A stretch of 64,000 bases of DNA from an uncultured Flavobacteriaceae bacterium (GCA_938029725.1 CALHGE010000010.1:62001-126000); one strand, 5' to 3'. Shown: positions 55,205 through 64,000, numbered from the stretch's first letter. Notes: generated from the sequence alone by a model not told the origin. Numbers and translations: made by a program.

Positions 55205-56344
55205 TTACTTTATCATCTTCACCCAAGTATTTTTTTTCTTATTAGACGCTACCGTAGCTTCGATAAAGTTCATGCCTCGGACACCATCTTCCATGGTAGG
55301 AAACTCACCATCGTTATATCTTTTTCCTCTGATTGCCTTTGCAACTCCTAGGTAGATATTTGCCATAGAATCAAAAATACCTTCTGGGTGACCCGCAGGA
55401 AGTTTTGTACCCTCTAAAGATAGTTTTGAATTATAGGCGTGACCTGGCTTGTAAATCTGTGTTGGTTCTGAGTCGCTCATCTTATACAAAAAGTTGGGTT
55501 TCTCCTGTTCCCATCTAAGCGCTCCTTTTGAGCCATAAATAGCAATCGCCAATCCGTTTTCTTCACCTGTAGCCACTTGACTGCTACGAATGACTCCTTT
55601 TACATGCTCATCAAAACGAATTAAAACAGTTCCATCTACGTCCATCTTATTATCTGTATAGAGATAATTGAAATCAGACAACAAAGACTTTACTTTGAGT
55701 CCGGTGGTATACTCTACCATATTAAAAGCATGCACACCGATATCACCCATACAAGAACTAATTCCTGCTTTTTTTGGGTCTAAGCGCCAAACTGTAGAGC
55801 GTTTTTTCTTATCATGAATGATCTCGTTAATCCATCCTTGGTAGTAGCGTGCGTCTACTTTATGAATTTTTCCTATCGCTCCTGCTTTTATCATTTCACG
55901 CATTTGACGCACCATTGGGTAGCCTGTGTATGTATGTGTAAGTGCGAAAACAGTTCCGGCCTTAGTATGTGCTTTCTGAAGAATTTTTGCTTCAGCCAAA
56001 GTGGTTGTCATTGGTTTTTCACAAATTACATGAAAACCATTATCCAATAATTTTTTAGCCATTGGAAAATGCAAAAAATTAGGTGTCAAAATAGAACAAA
56101 CCTGAATTCGCTCGCTCTCCGGAAGTTTTAATTCCTCTTCAATCAGTGTATCAAAATCAGGATAGATACGCTGTAAAGGAATATCAATTTCTCTTGCAAA
56201 AGCTTTATTAGTTTTGAAATCTGGATTGAAGCACCCACCTACAATATCATAGTTATCGTTTATATGAGATGCAACCCTGTGTAGCACTCCAATTAAAGAA
56301 TCTCCTCCTCCTCCTAATACTCCTAATCTTATTTTCTTCGGCAT
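55205..56344 (-). CDS. Gfo/Idh/MocA family NAD(P)-dependent oxidoreductase
   Basis: The protein has 379 residues. The Rossmann fold is LGVLGGGGDSLIGVLHRVAS at the N-terminus. The signature HVICEKPMTTTLAEAKILQ near residue 104 contains the catalytic Lys of the EKP motif, and GDIGVHAFNMVEYTTG near 200 has the second conserved block (GxxxH). It is soluble, with no export signal. In 3-keto-sugar loci such enzymes reduce keto-sugars or oxidise sugars using NAD(H). It is the last gene of a minus-strand unit with DinB and a TIM-barrel lipoprotein. Confidence 0.9.
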   Translation of the reverse strand: MPKKIRLGVLGGGGDSLIGVLHRVASHINDNYDIVGGCFNPDFKTNKAFAREIDIPLQRIYPDFDTLIEEELKLPESERIQVCSILTPNFLHFPMAKKLLDNGFHVICEKPMTTTLAEAKILQKAHTKAGTVFALTHTYTGYPMVRQMREMIKAGAIGKIHKVDARYYQGWINEIIHDKKKRSTVWRLDPKKAGISSCMGDIGVHAFNMVEYTTGLKVKSLLSDFNYLYTDNKMDVDGTVLIRFDEHVKGVIRSSQVATGEENGLAIAIYGSKGALRWEQEKPNFLYKMSDSEPTQIYKPGHAYNSKLSLEGTKLPAGHPEGIFDSMANIYLGVAKAIRGKRYNDGEFPTMEDGVRGMNFIEATVASNKKKNTWVKMIK

Positions 56345-56403
56345 TCAACTAAAATATAAATGTTATGTTTTTGCTTTAAATAGTAGTGATGAATCAGTTT
56401 TGA

Positions 56404-56847
56404 TTAGCGTTTATAAAAAACATAATCTAACTGAAGTGGTTCGAGTCCGTTCTGCCTAAAATCAGTAGCAATTTGAGCTCTATGATGTGTTGAGTGGTTG
56501 ATAATATGAAATAAAATATCTTGTATGGTGTTGGTAAACAATCTACCCTCAGCGTTGTCATTATCTATTCTTTTTTCAAAATCGTCGCTATTAGTCGTAA
56601 TTTCAAATGAACTTCGCTGATTTTCATAGTGAATATCACCCCAGTCTTTAATTTCATGAATTTGAAATAACTCGTATTCCGCTTCTTTCTTAGACAACTT
56701 AGCATTCCATCTATGATGGGTGTTAAGAATATGACTAAAAAGTGCAATACTCTTTTCAGGAGTATTATCTACTGCAGCGCAAGTTTCGATAAGTTTTTTA
56801 TTACAATAAAAATTGTAATCCAATAATTGATTGAAAAATACTTTCAC
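56404..56847 (-). CDS. DinB/YfiT-like four-helix protein
   Basis: The protein has 147 residues. It fits the DinB-like metal-binding four-helix bundle: LLDYNFYCNKKLIETC, then ALFSHILNTHHRWNAKL with a His, then ILFHIINHSTHHRAQIATDF with the HxxxH pair typical of the metal site. Members vary widely in activity (thiol transferases, hydrolases, unknown). It lies between the two sugar-pathway genes of the same strand, 25 bases after the lipoprotein gene, with no known link to sugar metabolism. Confidence 0.87.
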   Translation of the reverse strand: MKVFFNQLLDYNFYCNKKLIETCAAVDNTPEKSIALFSHILNTHHRWNAKLSKKEAEYELFQIHEIKDWGDIHYENQRSSFEITTNSDDFEKRIDNDNAEGRLFTNTIQDILFHIINHSTHHRAQIATDFRQNGLEPLQLDYVFYKR

Positions 56848-56872
56848 GTATTAAGGTATATTTAGTTGGCTA

Positions 56873-57865
56873 CTAATTTAGTTCATTTGCTACTTTGAGC
56901 ATTAAATCTTTAGTCGCCTTGATTCCTAATTCTTCATTTAAAACACTTCCTTCATATTCGACACCAATAAAACCTGTATATCCGGCATCCTTTACGATTT
57001 GAAGTAGTTTCTTATAGTCTATGTTTATTGCATTTCCTTCATCGTCAAAATCATTCGATTTTGCACTTACTGCTTTTGCAAATGGCATTAACTCTGCAAC
57101 CCCTTTGTATTTATCGTAGTCCTCACTGCAACTTCTATCTTCGTTTCGTATGATGCAGAAGTTACCAAAGTCAGGCAGCGATCCGCAATTCTCTAAATTA
57201 ACAGCTTTCATAACTTCAGCATGTAAAGCTCCATTTGATGATAGGCCACCATGATTCTCTACAAGGATATTAATATTTTTCGTTTTTGCATAGGTCGATA
57301 GTTTTGTAAGTCCATCTATCGCGCTTGCCTTCCACTCTTCAGGCACCATGCTTCCATTTAGATTTACACGTATTGAATGACATCCCATAGCCGCAGCTGC
57401 GTCTACCCATTTCTTATGTTTTTCTACAGTTTCATTACGTTCTTTCTCATCATTAACAGCCAAATTACCTTGGCCGTCAATCATGATCAAAACATTTTGC
57501 ATACCATGTTTCTTCGCCTCTGCATTTGATTTTTCGACAAAAGCAGCCATTGCCTCTTCAGAATAATTAGCTTCAGAGAGTTCAGGATTATAGAGTTGGC
57601 TTACATATTCTAATCCTGTAAAACCCCAACTCTTTGCTTTTTCGGCGAATGTATAGGGGTCCACTCCGTCTTCAAGTATCATTTTATGAATAGACCATTG
57701 TGCTAATGATAATTTAAAGAAAGGTTCTACAGCTACTTCCATTGGGCTTGTAGTCTCCGTATTTTCAGCCTCTGTTTTCTTATTCTCTTTACAAGCGTAC
57801 ATCCCAAAAAGAGAAACAACAATTGCTATTTGCAACATCGTACGGAATAATTTTCTTTGTTTCAT
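56873..57865 (-). CDS. Lipid-anchored TIM-barrel sugar isomerase/epimerase-like protein
   Basis: The protein has 330 residues from the ATG at 57865. A lipoprotein signal (MLQIAIVVSLFGMYACKENK, Cys near residue 25) places it in the periplasm. The TIM-barrel shows GFTGLEYVSQLYNPELS, ILVENHGGLSSNG, LPDFGNFCI and GFIGVEYEGS; the Glu, Asp and Glu residues fit a metal site of the xylose isomerase-like fold. A periplasmic isomerase-like protein beside GMC oxidoreductase B could act on keto-sugars before import. It is the first gene of a minus-strand unit and divergent from the GMC gene. Confidence 0.88.
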   Translation of the reverse strand: MKQRKLFRTMLQIAIVVSLFGMYACKENKKTEAENTETTSPMEVAVEPFFKLSLAQWSIHKMILEDGVDPYTFAEKAKSWGFTGLEYVSQLYNPELSEANYSEEAMAAFVEKSNAEAKKHGMQNVLIMIDGQGNLAVNDEKERNETVEKHKKWVDAAAAMGCHSIRVNLNGSMVPEEWKASAIDGLTKLSTYAKTKNINILVENHGGLSSNGALHAEVMKAVNLENCGSLPDFGNFCIIRNEDRSCSEDYDKYKGVAELMPFAKAVSAKSNDFDDEGNAINIDYKKLLQIVKDAGYTGFIGVEYEGSVLNEELGIKATKDLMLKVANELN

Positions 57866-58093
57866 TAGTCTTCGTTTTATCAAAATTATAGTTGGATTAA
57901 ATTTTTATCATTCTAAATGCTAACTACTATATATCAAGCTGTTATCTTTTTATTTGTGAATTTTGAATTTTGCCCTGTTACGAATCTCGCAACAAATTAT
58001 AACAAAACACCTATTATATCTAATAAGAATAGTTTTTAAAAGTAGAAAATTAATTTTTAATTTAATAAATTTAGGAACTAAACAATTCAGTAA

Positions 58094-59812
58094 ATGGGTA
58101 AATTCTATTACAACGAAGAACAAGAATCGTATGATGCGATTGTTGTAGGTACGGGAATCAGCGGAGGCTGGGCCGCCAAAGAATTATGCGAGAACGGTTT
58201 GAAAACATTGGTTTTGGAGCGTGGGCGTATGGTAAAACATCGTGACGACTACGAAACGGCAAATATGGACCCTTGGGATTTTCCAAACGCGGGTCAGCCT
58301 ACCCAAGCGACGATTGCAAAACAAGAGAAACAAAGCAGAACTGGCTACACCACTAAAGCGGCAAGCGATATGTGGTTTGTCAATGACTTAGAACACCCGT
58401 ATAATGAAACCAAGCGTTTTGATTGGATGCGCGGCTATCATCTTGGAGGTCGCTCTTTAACATGGGGTCGTCATAGCTACCGTTGGAGTGATATCGACTT
58501 TAAAGCAAATTTAAACGACGGACATGGCGTAGATTGGCCAGTACGCTATAAGGATATTGCACCTTGGTATGATAAAGTAGAATCTTATATAGGAGTTACT
58601 GGAGAAAAACTAGACCTTCCACAATTACCAGACGGGCAATTCGAGCCTATGATGGAATTGAACTGCGCTGAGCAACATGTACGTGAAAAAGTAGCTGAAA
58701 ATTTTGATGGACGCGTAATAACTGCTGGCCGCGTCGCACATATTAATAGTGATAAACAATTTGATGGTGACGGAAGATCGCGCTGTCAATACAGAAATCG
58801 CTGTATTCGCGGATGCCCTTTTGGAGCATACTTCAGTAGCTTATCTTCTACATTACCAGCGGCAGAAGCAACTGGCAATATGACACTGCGACCTGATTCT
58901 ATCGTACACGAAGTGATGTATGACCCTGATACAAAAAAAGCTACCGGTGTTAAAGTAATAGACCGGGTTACCAAAGAGGTATTCGAGTTCAAAGCCAAAG
59001 TAATTTTCTTGTGTGCTTCAGCAATTGCTTCTACCTCAATTTTAATGCAGTCGAAATCAGATCGCTTCCCTAACGGAATGGGTAATGATTCTGATCAACT
59101 AGGTCGAAATATAATGGATCACCATTTGGGTGTTGGTGCTGCAGGAAAAATTGATGGTTTTGAAGATAAATATTTCAAGGGTAGAAAACCGAATGGCATC
59201 TATCTTCCGCGCTTTAGAAATTTAGGTGGCGATACGAATAGAAAAGATTATATACGCGGTTTCGGATACCAAGGAGGCGGAAAAAGAGGGAACTGGGAAG
59301 ACACCATTGCCGAATTATCTCATGGCAAAGGTTTAAAAGAAGCCATTCTTCAGCCAGGAGGTTGGACTTTTGGAATGGGTGGTTTTGGAGAGGTGCTACC
59401 TTATCAAGATAACCGTTTTACCTTAGACAATGATCAATTGGATAAATGGGGGCTACCTACAGCAACGTTCGATGCCGAATTCAAAGAAAACGAATGGAAC
59501 ATGCGTAAAGACATGAAAGAATCTGCCGTTGATATGCTTACTAAGGCGGGTCTTCGAGATGTCGAGCCCTATGATCGACCTGGCGCACTCGGTTTAGGTA
59601 TTCATGAAATGGGTACAGCTCGTATGGGTCGCAATAGAAAAACATCTGTACTTGACGGCAATAACGCCTTGCACGATGTGCCCAACGTTTACGTAACTGA
59701 TGGTTCATTTATGACCTCCGCAAGTTGCGTTAACCCATCATTGACCTACATGGCGTTTACCGCTAGAGCTGCTAACCATGCGGCAAAAGAACTTAAAAAA
59801 GGAAACATATAA
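58094..59812 (+). CDS. GMC family FAD-dependent oxidoreductase B (putative glycoside 3-dehydrogenase large subunit)
   Basis: The protein has 572 residues and is closely related to GMC oxidoreductase A. It has the FAD motif DAIVVGTGISGGWAAKEL, a Cys cluster at 231, 237 and 241 (CQYRNRCIRGCPFG), and the active-site pair His 504 (IHEMGTARMG) and Asn 547 (VNPSLTYMAF). There is no signal peptide. The stop codon shares a base with the start of the small-subunit gene, so the two are translationally coupled and likely form a heterodimer exported through the Tat system. The likely reaction is sugar or glycoside oxidation with electrons passed to a quinone or cytochrome. Confidence 0.9.
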   Translation: MGKFYYNEEQESYDAIVVGTGISGGWAAKELCENGLKTLVLERGRMVKHRDDYETANMDPWDFPNAGQPTQATIAKQEKQSRTGYTTKAASDMWFVNDLEHPYNETKRFDWMRGYHLGGRSLTWGRHSYRWSDIDFKANLNDGHGVDWPVRYKDIAPWYDKVESYIGVTGEKLDLPQLPDGQFEPMMELNCAEQHVREKVAENFDGRVITAGRVAHINSDKQFDGDGRSRCQYRNRCIRGCPFGAYFSSLSSTLPAAEATGNMTLRPDSIVHEVMYDPDTKKATGVKVIDRVTKEVFEFKAKVIFLCASAIASTSILMQSKSDRFPNGMGNDSDQLGRNIMDHHLGVGAAGKIDGFEDKYFKGRKPNGIYLPRFRNLGGDTNRKDYIRGFGYQGGGKRGNWEDTIAELSHGKGLKEAILQPGGWTFGMGGFGEVLPYQDNRFTLDNDQLDKWGLPTATFDAEFKENEWNMRKDMKESAVDMLTKAGLRDVEPYDRPGALGLGIHEMGTARMGRNRKTSVLDGNNALHDVPNVYVTDGSFMTSASCVNPSLTYMAFTARAANHAAKELKKGNI

Positions 59813-60459
59813 TGGATAGAAGAAAAGCACTCAAAAATATGGGGCTAGCTATGGGTTACACCGTGGCAACTCCAACACTTATCAGCATCATGCAAAGCTG
59901 CAAAAGTGAAGCTGTAATGGAATGGACCCCGGATTTCTTCACCAAAGATCACGGAACAGTACTTACCAAATTGGTAGATATTATTCTTCCTAAAACAGAT
60001 ACACCTTCAGCTTCAGAAGTACAAGTGAATCTTTTTATTGATCGGTTTATTAACGAAGTATTCGACAAAGAGCAGCAAGTTTTTCTAAAAATGCTTACGA
60101 ATCGCTTTATGGAAAAGGCGCTAACAGATTCTGGTGAAGAAAAAGTAACTGATATTCGTGAAGAACAGTTAGAAAAAACCTTAGCCACTGTTTTAAAAAT
60201 CACCAAAGAAGAGGAAACTAAAAATGAAGAAGCTGTTGAAGCCTATACGGCTGCTGTGGCTGAAGGCAAAGAGCCCGTACTTGACGATGCAGTCGCTAGC
60301 CATGCATTTGCTAGCAACTTGAGAAATATGACTATCATGGGCTATAAAACGTCTGAATATGTTGGTGAAGAAGTTCTCAGTTATTTACCTGTACCTGGCC
60401 CATATGTTGCCTGTGGTGATCTAGAAGAACTAACTGGCGGAAAAGCCTGGTCTCTTTAA
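59812..60459 (+). CDS. Gluconate 2-dehydrogenase subunit 3 family protein (Tat-exported small subunit)
   Basis: The protein has 215 residues. The N-terminus has a Tat-like twin-arginine sequence (MDRRKALKNMGLAMGYTVAT), followed by a Cys (MQSCKSE) that may be lipidated. The remainder (TLVDIILP-type LTKLVDIILPKTDTPSASEV, FIDRFINEVFDKEQQVFLKM) matches the gluconate 2-dehydrogenase subunit 3 family. In related dehydrogenases this subunit is needed for export and assembly of the FAD subunit. It may serve both GMC paralogues. Confidence 0.88.
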   Translation: MDRRKALKNMGLAMGYTVATPTLISIMQSCKSEAVMEWTPDFFTKDHGTVLTKLVDIILPKTDTPSASEVQVNLFIDRFINEVFDKEQQVFLKMLTNRFMEKALTDSGEEKVTDIREEQLEKTLATVLKITKEEETKNEEAVEAYTAAVAEGKEPVLDDAVASHAFASNLRNMTIMGYKTSEYVGEEVLSYLPVPGPYVACGDLEELTGGKAWSL

Positions 60460-60471
60460 AATTTTTCTAAT

Positions 60472-60506
60472 AAAAAAAGGGCTTCCAACTAGAAGTCCTT
60501 TTTTTT
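60472..60506 (+). terminator. Terminator of the GMC B-small subunit operon
   Basis: A stem of 14 pairs (one G-U; arms 60472-60485 and 60492-60505) around a short loop ends in a T-run. It begins 12 bases after the small-subunit stop codon. Confidence 0.78.
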
Positions 60507-60621
60507 ATTTAGTAATGCTTCACAAATTGACTTTAGGGCATTTCAATTCTAAGCTAGCTATTTTGAGGTTATTTTGTTGAATTCTTAAAAAGACAAACAC
60601 CGTTTAACGACAACAAAAACG

Positions 60622-60662
60622 GTAGTTCATCGGATAAATTCAATTCAAAATGTAGTTCATCG
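60622..60662 (+). repeat. Direct repeat GTAGTTCATCG, 30-bp period (possible LytTR-type site)
   Basis: GTAGTTCATCG occurs at 60622-60632 and 60652-60662, and each copy is followed by a similar AAATT-containing tail, so about 20 bases are repeated with a 30-bp period. Direct repeats with a GTTCATC-like core resemble sites of LytTR-domain regulators. The small membrane-protein frame at 60736 begins 74 bases further on. The regulator is unknown; this is pattern-based inference. Confidence 0.4.
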
Positions 60663-60735
60663 AAAAAATTGACCCTTTTCGATATACTACACAATAGCTA
60701 TATAAGAATTCACTTACATGAGCCGTTGTTAGTAC

Positions 60736-60918
60736 ATGAACTTGACCCCATATCTTTACGCAGTCGTATCCTACTTCATTTTAATGTTGATTTCTAAGAT
60801 GGCCTATTCGTACTTTACTGGCCAAAGAAAAATAGAAAAAACTGAAAAGGCAATTAGAATTCATTGGAACTTTAATCTCATTCATTTGAGACAAGCAATA
60901 ATGAGCGTGTGGCTTTAA
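60736..60918 (+). CDS. Possible small membrane protein (60 residues)
   Basis: The frame encodes one transmembrane helix at about residues 5-26 (PYLYAVVSYFILMLISKMAY), followed by a basic tail (RKIEKTEKAIRIHWNF). It is preceded by the direct repeats at 60622-60662. There is no homology memory for it and no clear ribosome-binding site, so coding is uncertain. The surrounding 900 bases otherwise lack genes. Confidence 0.35.
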   Translation: MNLTPYLYAVVSYFILMLISKMAYSYFTGQRKIEKTEKAIRIHWNFNLIHLRQAIMSVWL

Positions 60919-61090
60919 CTACAGCGTGTTAAAAGCTTCGCCGAAAATGCTTTTTCAATACTTTTATTGTCTAAAATTGGTTGTTTAGCCTAGTGTTTCT
61001 GCTATTTAACGAATTTTTAAGTGTTAATTTGTAATTTAAGAAATCTTTTTACGTTAAATTACCGTAGATAACTTCATACAGATTAAAGGC

Positions 61091-61174
61091 ATGGACAAGT
61101 ATTACATCATATTACTAATTTACGTAGTGGCTTACGCTTTTTCAAGAGTCGTAAGGCCCTATGTAGAAAAATAA
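61091..61174 (+). CDS. Possible 27-residue membrane peptide
   Basis: The frame encodes a hydrophobic helix with a charged C-terminus (IILLIYVVAYAFSRVVRPYV). A terminator-like hairpin follows 24 bases after its stop, which supports a short transcription unit. It resembles the 60-residue protein upstream only in being a short single-helix protein. It is easily a chance frame. Confidence 0.3.
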   Translation: MDKYYIILLIYVVAYAFSRVVRPYVEK

Positions 61175-61197
61175 GAAATTATCGTATTTCATGTGTG

Positions 61198-61229
61198 CAT
61201 CTTAATCTTATTAGGATGTATTTTTTTGC
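61198..61229 (+). terminator. Terminator-like hairpin after the small peptide frame
   Basis: A seven-bp stem (61198-61204 with 61212-61218, one G-U) is followed by a T-rich run that continues to about 61238. Its only candidate source on this strand is the small frame at 61091 or a transcript from the repeat region. Confidence 0.5.
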
Positions 61230-61275
61230 TTTTTTTTTAAATCCCTATACACCACTATCTTTTATTACAGCATAG

Positions 61276-61317
61276 AAAAACCCAATACTATCTCAAATAG
61301 ATCGTATTGGGTTTTTT
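61276..61317. terminator. Bidirectional terminator downstream of nrdA
   Basis: An outer stem AAAAACCCAATAC with its complement (61276-61288 and 61304-61316) encloses an inner four-base stem. It has A-run and T-run flanks and lies 61 bases after the nrdA stop on the minus strand. Confidence 0.8.
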
Positions 61318-61377
61318 AATTATAGCCTGTATAACCAATTCTCACCTTCGTGTGAGAATTGAACTAAAACATTCTAT

Positions 61378-63873
61378 TTAAGATCCACACATTAAGCAAT
61401 CATCATCTGCTTGCCCTTCTTTAGCACGTGCGATCATTTCCTTCATTTCGGCCGCTGACATCGGCTGAATATCAGTTTCTGTTTGCGTAGCTACCACTGG
61501 TGTAGTTTCTACCTGCATAGCGCTTGCTTCGGCTGCTGAAGACACAGGCGTAGCTGCCAATACTTCTGCCTCTGCTGCAACACTTGTTGGAATTTCCTTT
61601 TTCTTAGTGTTATCTAATGTGAATTTAATCGCATCTACTGCTGCCTTAGTACGCAGGTAATACATTCCTGTTTTCAGGCCGCTCTTCCATGCGTAGAAGT
61701 GCATCGACGTTAGCTTTGAATAGTTCGCGTTTTCCATAAACAAATTCAATGACTGACTTTGATCTATGAAATATCCTCTTTGTCTTGACATATCAATAAT
61801 GTCTTTCATACTCAATTCCCAAACTGTCTTATACAGCTCTCTAATATCTGCCGGAATGGTTTCGATATGCTGAATAGATCCATTAGCGCGCATCAATTCT
61901 TGCTTCATATTCTCATCCCACAAGCCTAAACCTACTAAGTCTTCTAAAAGATGCTTGTTCACTACAATAAATTCCCCAGAAAGGACTCTTCTCGTATAGA
62001 TGTTAGAAGTGTATGGCTCAAAACATTCGTTGTTTCCAAGAATTTGAGAAGTAGATGCTGTCGGCATAGGCGCAACTAGTAAAGAGTTACGCACGCCATT
62101 CTTCACAACTTCTTTACGAAGCTTACCCCAATCCCATCGACCAGATAAATCCTCGTCGTTAATATTCCAAAGGTTATGCTGAAAATCTCCTTGAGAAATA
62201 GGTGAACCTTCAAATGTAGAATAGGCTCCTTCTTCTATGGCCAATTCCATAGAAGCAGTAACGGCCGCGAAATATAAAGTTTCGAATATCTCTTGATTTA
62301 ACTTACGAGCCCCGTCACTAGTAAACGGTAAGCGTAGCATAATAAATGCATCGGCCAAACCTTGCACTCCTAAACCAATCGGCCTATGACGCATATTTGA
62401 GTTCTCAGCCTCTATTACTGGGTAGTAATTTCTATCAATTACCTTATTTAGATTTCTAGTAACGCGTTTGGTTACCTTGAACAATTCTTTATGATCAAAC
62501 GCACCATTCTTAATGAACATTGGCAAAGCAATCGACGCTAGATTACACACTGCAATTTCATCAGGAGAAGTATATTCCATAATCTCAGTACATAAATTCG
62601 ATGAACGAATCGTTCCTAAGTTTTTCTGGTTACTCTTACGGTTAGCTGCATCTTTATACAACATGTAAGGTGTACCGGTCTCGATTTGAGATTCTAATAT
62701 CTTTTCCCAAAGTTCACGCGCTTTTACCGTCTTACGACCTTTGCCTTGTGCTTCGTATCCTAAATATAGTTTCTCAAATTCTTCACTATGGCAGGTAAAG
62801 AGACCTGGGCACTCACTCGGACACATTAAAGTCCAATTTTCATTGCCCTCCACTCTTTTCATGAATAAATCTGAAATCCACATGGCATAAAACAAATCAC
62901 GCGCGCGCATTTCTTCTTTCCCGTGGTTCTTTTTCAAGTCTAAGAACTCATAAATATCAGCATGCCAAGGTTCCATATAAATCGCAAAGCTTCCCTTGCG
63001 TTTTCCACCACCTTGATCTACATATCTTGCCGTATCATTAAATACTTGAAGCATTGGAACGATTCCGTTTGATGTTCCGTTAGTACCTGCTATATAGGAT
63101 CCCGTAGCTCGAACATTATGAATAGAAAGTCCAATACCCCCAGCCGATTGAGAAATCTTAGCTGTATTCTTCAGAGTATCATATATGCCTTCAATACTAT
63201 CGTCTTTCATGGCTAATAAAAAGCAAGAAGACATTTGTGGCTTTGGTGTACCTGAGTTGAATAGTGTTGGTGTAGCATGTGTAAAATACTTCTTAGACAT
63301 CAACTCATAAGTCTCAATAGCCGAGTCTAAATCGTTTAGGTGTATACCAATAGAAACACGCATCAACATATGCTGTGGACGTTCAGCAATTTGTCCGTTC
63401 AATTTCAAAAGATAGGAACGTTCTAAAGTTTTAAAACCGAAATAATCGTAGCCAAAATCACGGTTATAAATAATAGTAGAATCTAATTTCTCTGCATTCT
63501 CTGAAATAACCTGAAACACTTCATCAGAAAGCAGGGGTGATTTCTTCCCATTTCTTGGATTTACATAGAGGTACAGATCTTCCATCGTTTCGGAGAAAGA
63601 CTTCTTTGTATTCTTATGTAAGTTTGAAACAGAAATACGAGCCGCCAACTTTGCATAGTCAGGATGTGTAGTAGTCATTGTCGCTGCAATCTCTGCCGCT
63701 AGGTTATCTAATTCAGAAGTAGTAACCCCGTCATACAAACCTTCGATAACGCGCATTGCGACTTTTAGTGGATCTACCAGCCCGTTAAGGCCGTAGCATA
63801 ATTTTCGTACTCGAGCTGTGATCTTGTCAAACATAATCAGCTCTTTTCTTCCGTCTCTTTTTACTACATACAT
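61378..63873 (-). CDS. nrdA: Ribonucleoside-diphosphate reductase, alpha subunit (class I)
   Basis: The protein has 831 residues. An N-terminal ATP-cone ([20 protein letters not shown]) gives allosteric control. The catalytic domain has the [11 protein letters not shown] region with the first redox Cys, [20 protein letters not shown] with the active-site Asn, Cys and Glu and the second redox Cys, and GMYYLRT with the Tyr pair of the radical path. The C-terminal DDCLMCGS carries the CxxC that re-reduces the active site. An Ala/Thr/Val-rich linker of about 55 residues separates the core from that tail. The beta subunit gene is not in the window. It reduces ribonucleoside diphosphates for DNA synthesis. 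Confidence 0.96.
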   Translation of the reverse strand: MYVVKRDGRKELIMFDKITARVRKLCYGLNGLVDPLKVAMRVIEGLYDGVTTSELDNLAAEIAATMTTTHPDYAKLAARISVSNLHKNTKKSFSETMEDLYLYVNPRNGKKSPLLSDEVFQVISENAEKLDSTIIYNRDFGYDYFGFKTLERSYLLKLNGQIAERPQHMLMRVSIGIHLNDLDSAIETYELMSKKYFTHATPTLFNSGTPKPQMSSCFLLAMKDDSIEGIYDTLKNTAKISQSAGGIGLSIHNVRATGSYIAGTNGTSNGIVPMLQVFNDTARYVDQGGGKRKGSFAIYMEPWHADIYEFLDLKKNHGKEEMRARDLFYAMWISDLFMKRVEGNENWTLMCPSECPGLFTCHSEEFEKLYLGYEAQGKGRKTVKARELWEKILESQIETGTPYMLYKDAANRKSNQKNLGTIRSSNLCTEIMEYTSPDEIAVCNLASIALPMFIKNGAFDHKELFKVTKRVTRNLNKVIDRNYYPVIEAENSNMRHRPIGLGVQGLADAFIMLRLPFTSDGARKLNQEIFETLYFAAVTASMELAIEEGAYSTFEGSPISQGDFQHNLWNINDEDLSGRWDWGKLRKEVVKNGVRNSLLVAPMPTASTSQILGNNECFEPYTSNIYTRRVLSGEFIVVNKHLLEDLVGLGLWDENMKQELMRANGSIQHIETIPADIRELYKTVWELSMKDIIDMSRQRGYFIDQSQSLNLFMENANYSKLTSMHFYAWKSGLKTGMYYLRTKAAVDAIKFTLDNTKKKEIPTSVAAEAEVLAATPVSSAAEASAMQVETTPVVATQTETDIQPMSAAEMKEMIARAKEGQADDDCLMCGS

Positions 63874-63963
63874 GTGGCTACTGTTGTTTTTTACTGGTTA
63901 ATACTGGTGGTCATTAAAGCCTACAGGATTCAAAAATCTAGCAGGCAAGAAGTAGGTCGTTAT

Positions 63964-63971
63964 TATATTTG
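63964..63971 (+). promoter_or_regulatory. Possible promoter -7 box pointing out of the window
   Basis: TATATTTG matches TAnnTTTG on the plus strand 30 bases from the window edge. It may drive a gene just to the right; nothing in the window confirms this. Confidence 0.25.
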
Positions 63972-64000
63972 AGGGTAAACTCACAAGAATACTTCTTTTA

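Noticed and set aside
63897..64000. Open minus-strand frame entering from the right edge (KRSILVSLPSNII...), tested as a possible nrdB end
   Set aside because: It does not resemble the C-terminus of an NrdB protein and shows no family pattern.

Overview
The window looks like a chromosome segment of a marine member of the Flavobacteriaceae (Bacteroidota). The evidence is low GC, families found mainly in that phylum (DUF5916, DUF3078, DUF6503, carboxypeptidase-regulatory-domain TonB receptors, DUF1080, GDYXXLXY), many start sites lacking a clear Shine-Dalgarno sequence, and several promoters with the Bacteroidota -7 element TAnnTTTG. The genus cannot be fixed from the sequence alone. No rRNA, tRNA, CRISPR array, prophage or insertion sequence was seen.

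Layout. 1-6.2 kb: the end of a DUF5916 outer-membrane protein, three small proteins and a secreted S9 peptidase. 6.3-10.7 kb: a metal-homeostasis block with a ZIP transporter, a decayed outer-membrane transporter gene, a DtxR/MntR-type regulator and a divergent TonB receptor, with a perfect 16-bp inverted repeat between the last two. 10.8-12.9 kb: isoprenoid genes (lycopene cyclase and polyprenyl synthase, convergent). 13.0-19.7 kb: a TetR-TolC-adaptor-RND efflux operon with a palindrome at its promoter. 19.8-31.7 kb: housekeeping and mixed genes (DUF4184, aspS, a three-gene AT-rich unit, a ClC protein, tadA, dxs, DUF3078, dgt).

31.9-41.2 kb is probably a phosphate-acquisition region: a TonB receptor, a beta-helix lipoprotein, a stand-alone copy of a TonB-receptor N-terminal domain, an OprP-type porin and a PiT transporter fused to a PhoU-like domain. 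Three of its promoters carry TAAC-like words repeated every 11 bp, with the last word exactly 21 bp upstream of the G that ends a degenerate -7 box. A fourth, before the PiT gene, has the same phase but lacks a recognisable last word. This has the geometry of a Pho box array. A related array precedes a geneless stretch that ends in an orphan terminator, which may be a small RNA.

41.2-49.5 kb: a DUF6503 protein, a CAP-domain lipoprotein, a helical-repeat protein, YiaA, a DUF2157/GDYXXLXY pair and the yicC-gmk-nadD operon. 49.9-60.5 kb is a catabolic cluster: two DUF1080 (3-keto-disaccharide hydrolase family) lipoproteins, two TIM-barrel isomerase-like proteins, two paralogous GMC oxidoreductases, a Tat-exported gluconate-dehydrogenase subunit-3 protein and a Gfo/Idh/MocA dehydrogenase. 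Together they suggest periplasmic oxidation of glycosides to 3-keto sugars, cleavage, and further processing. 60.5-61.4 kb holds repeats and two possible very small membrane proteins. The window closes with nrdA on the minus strand.
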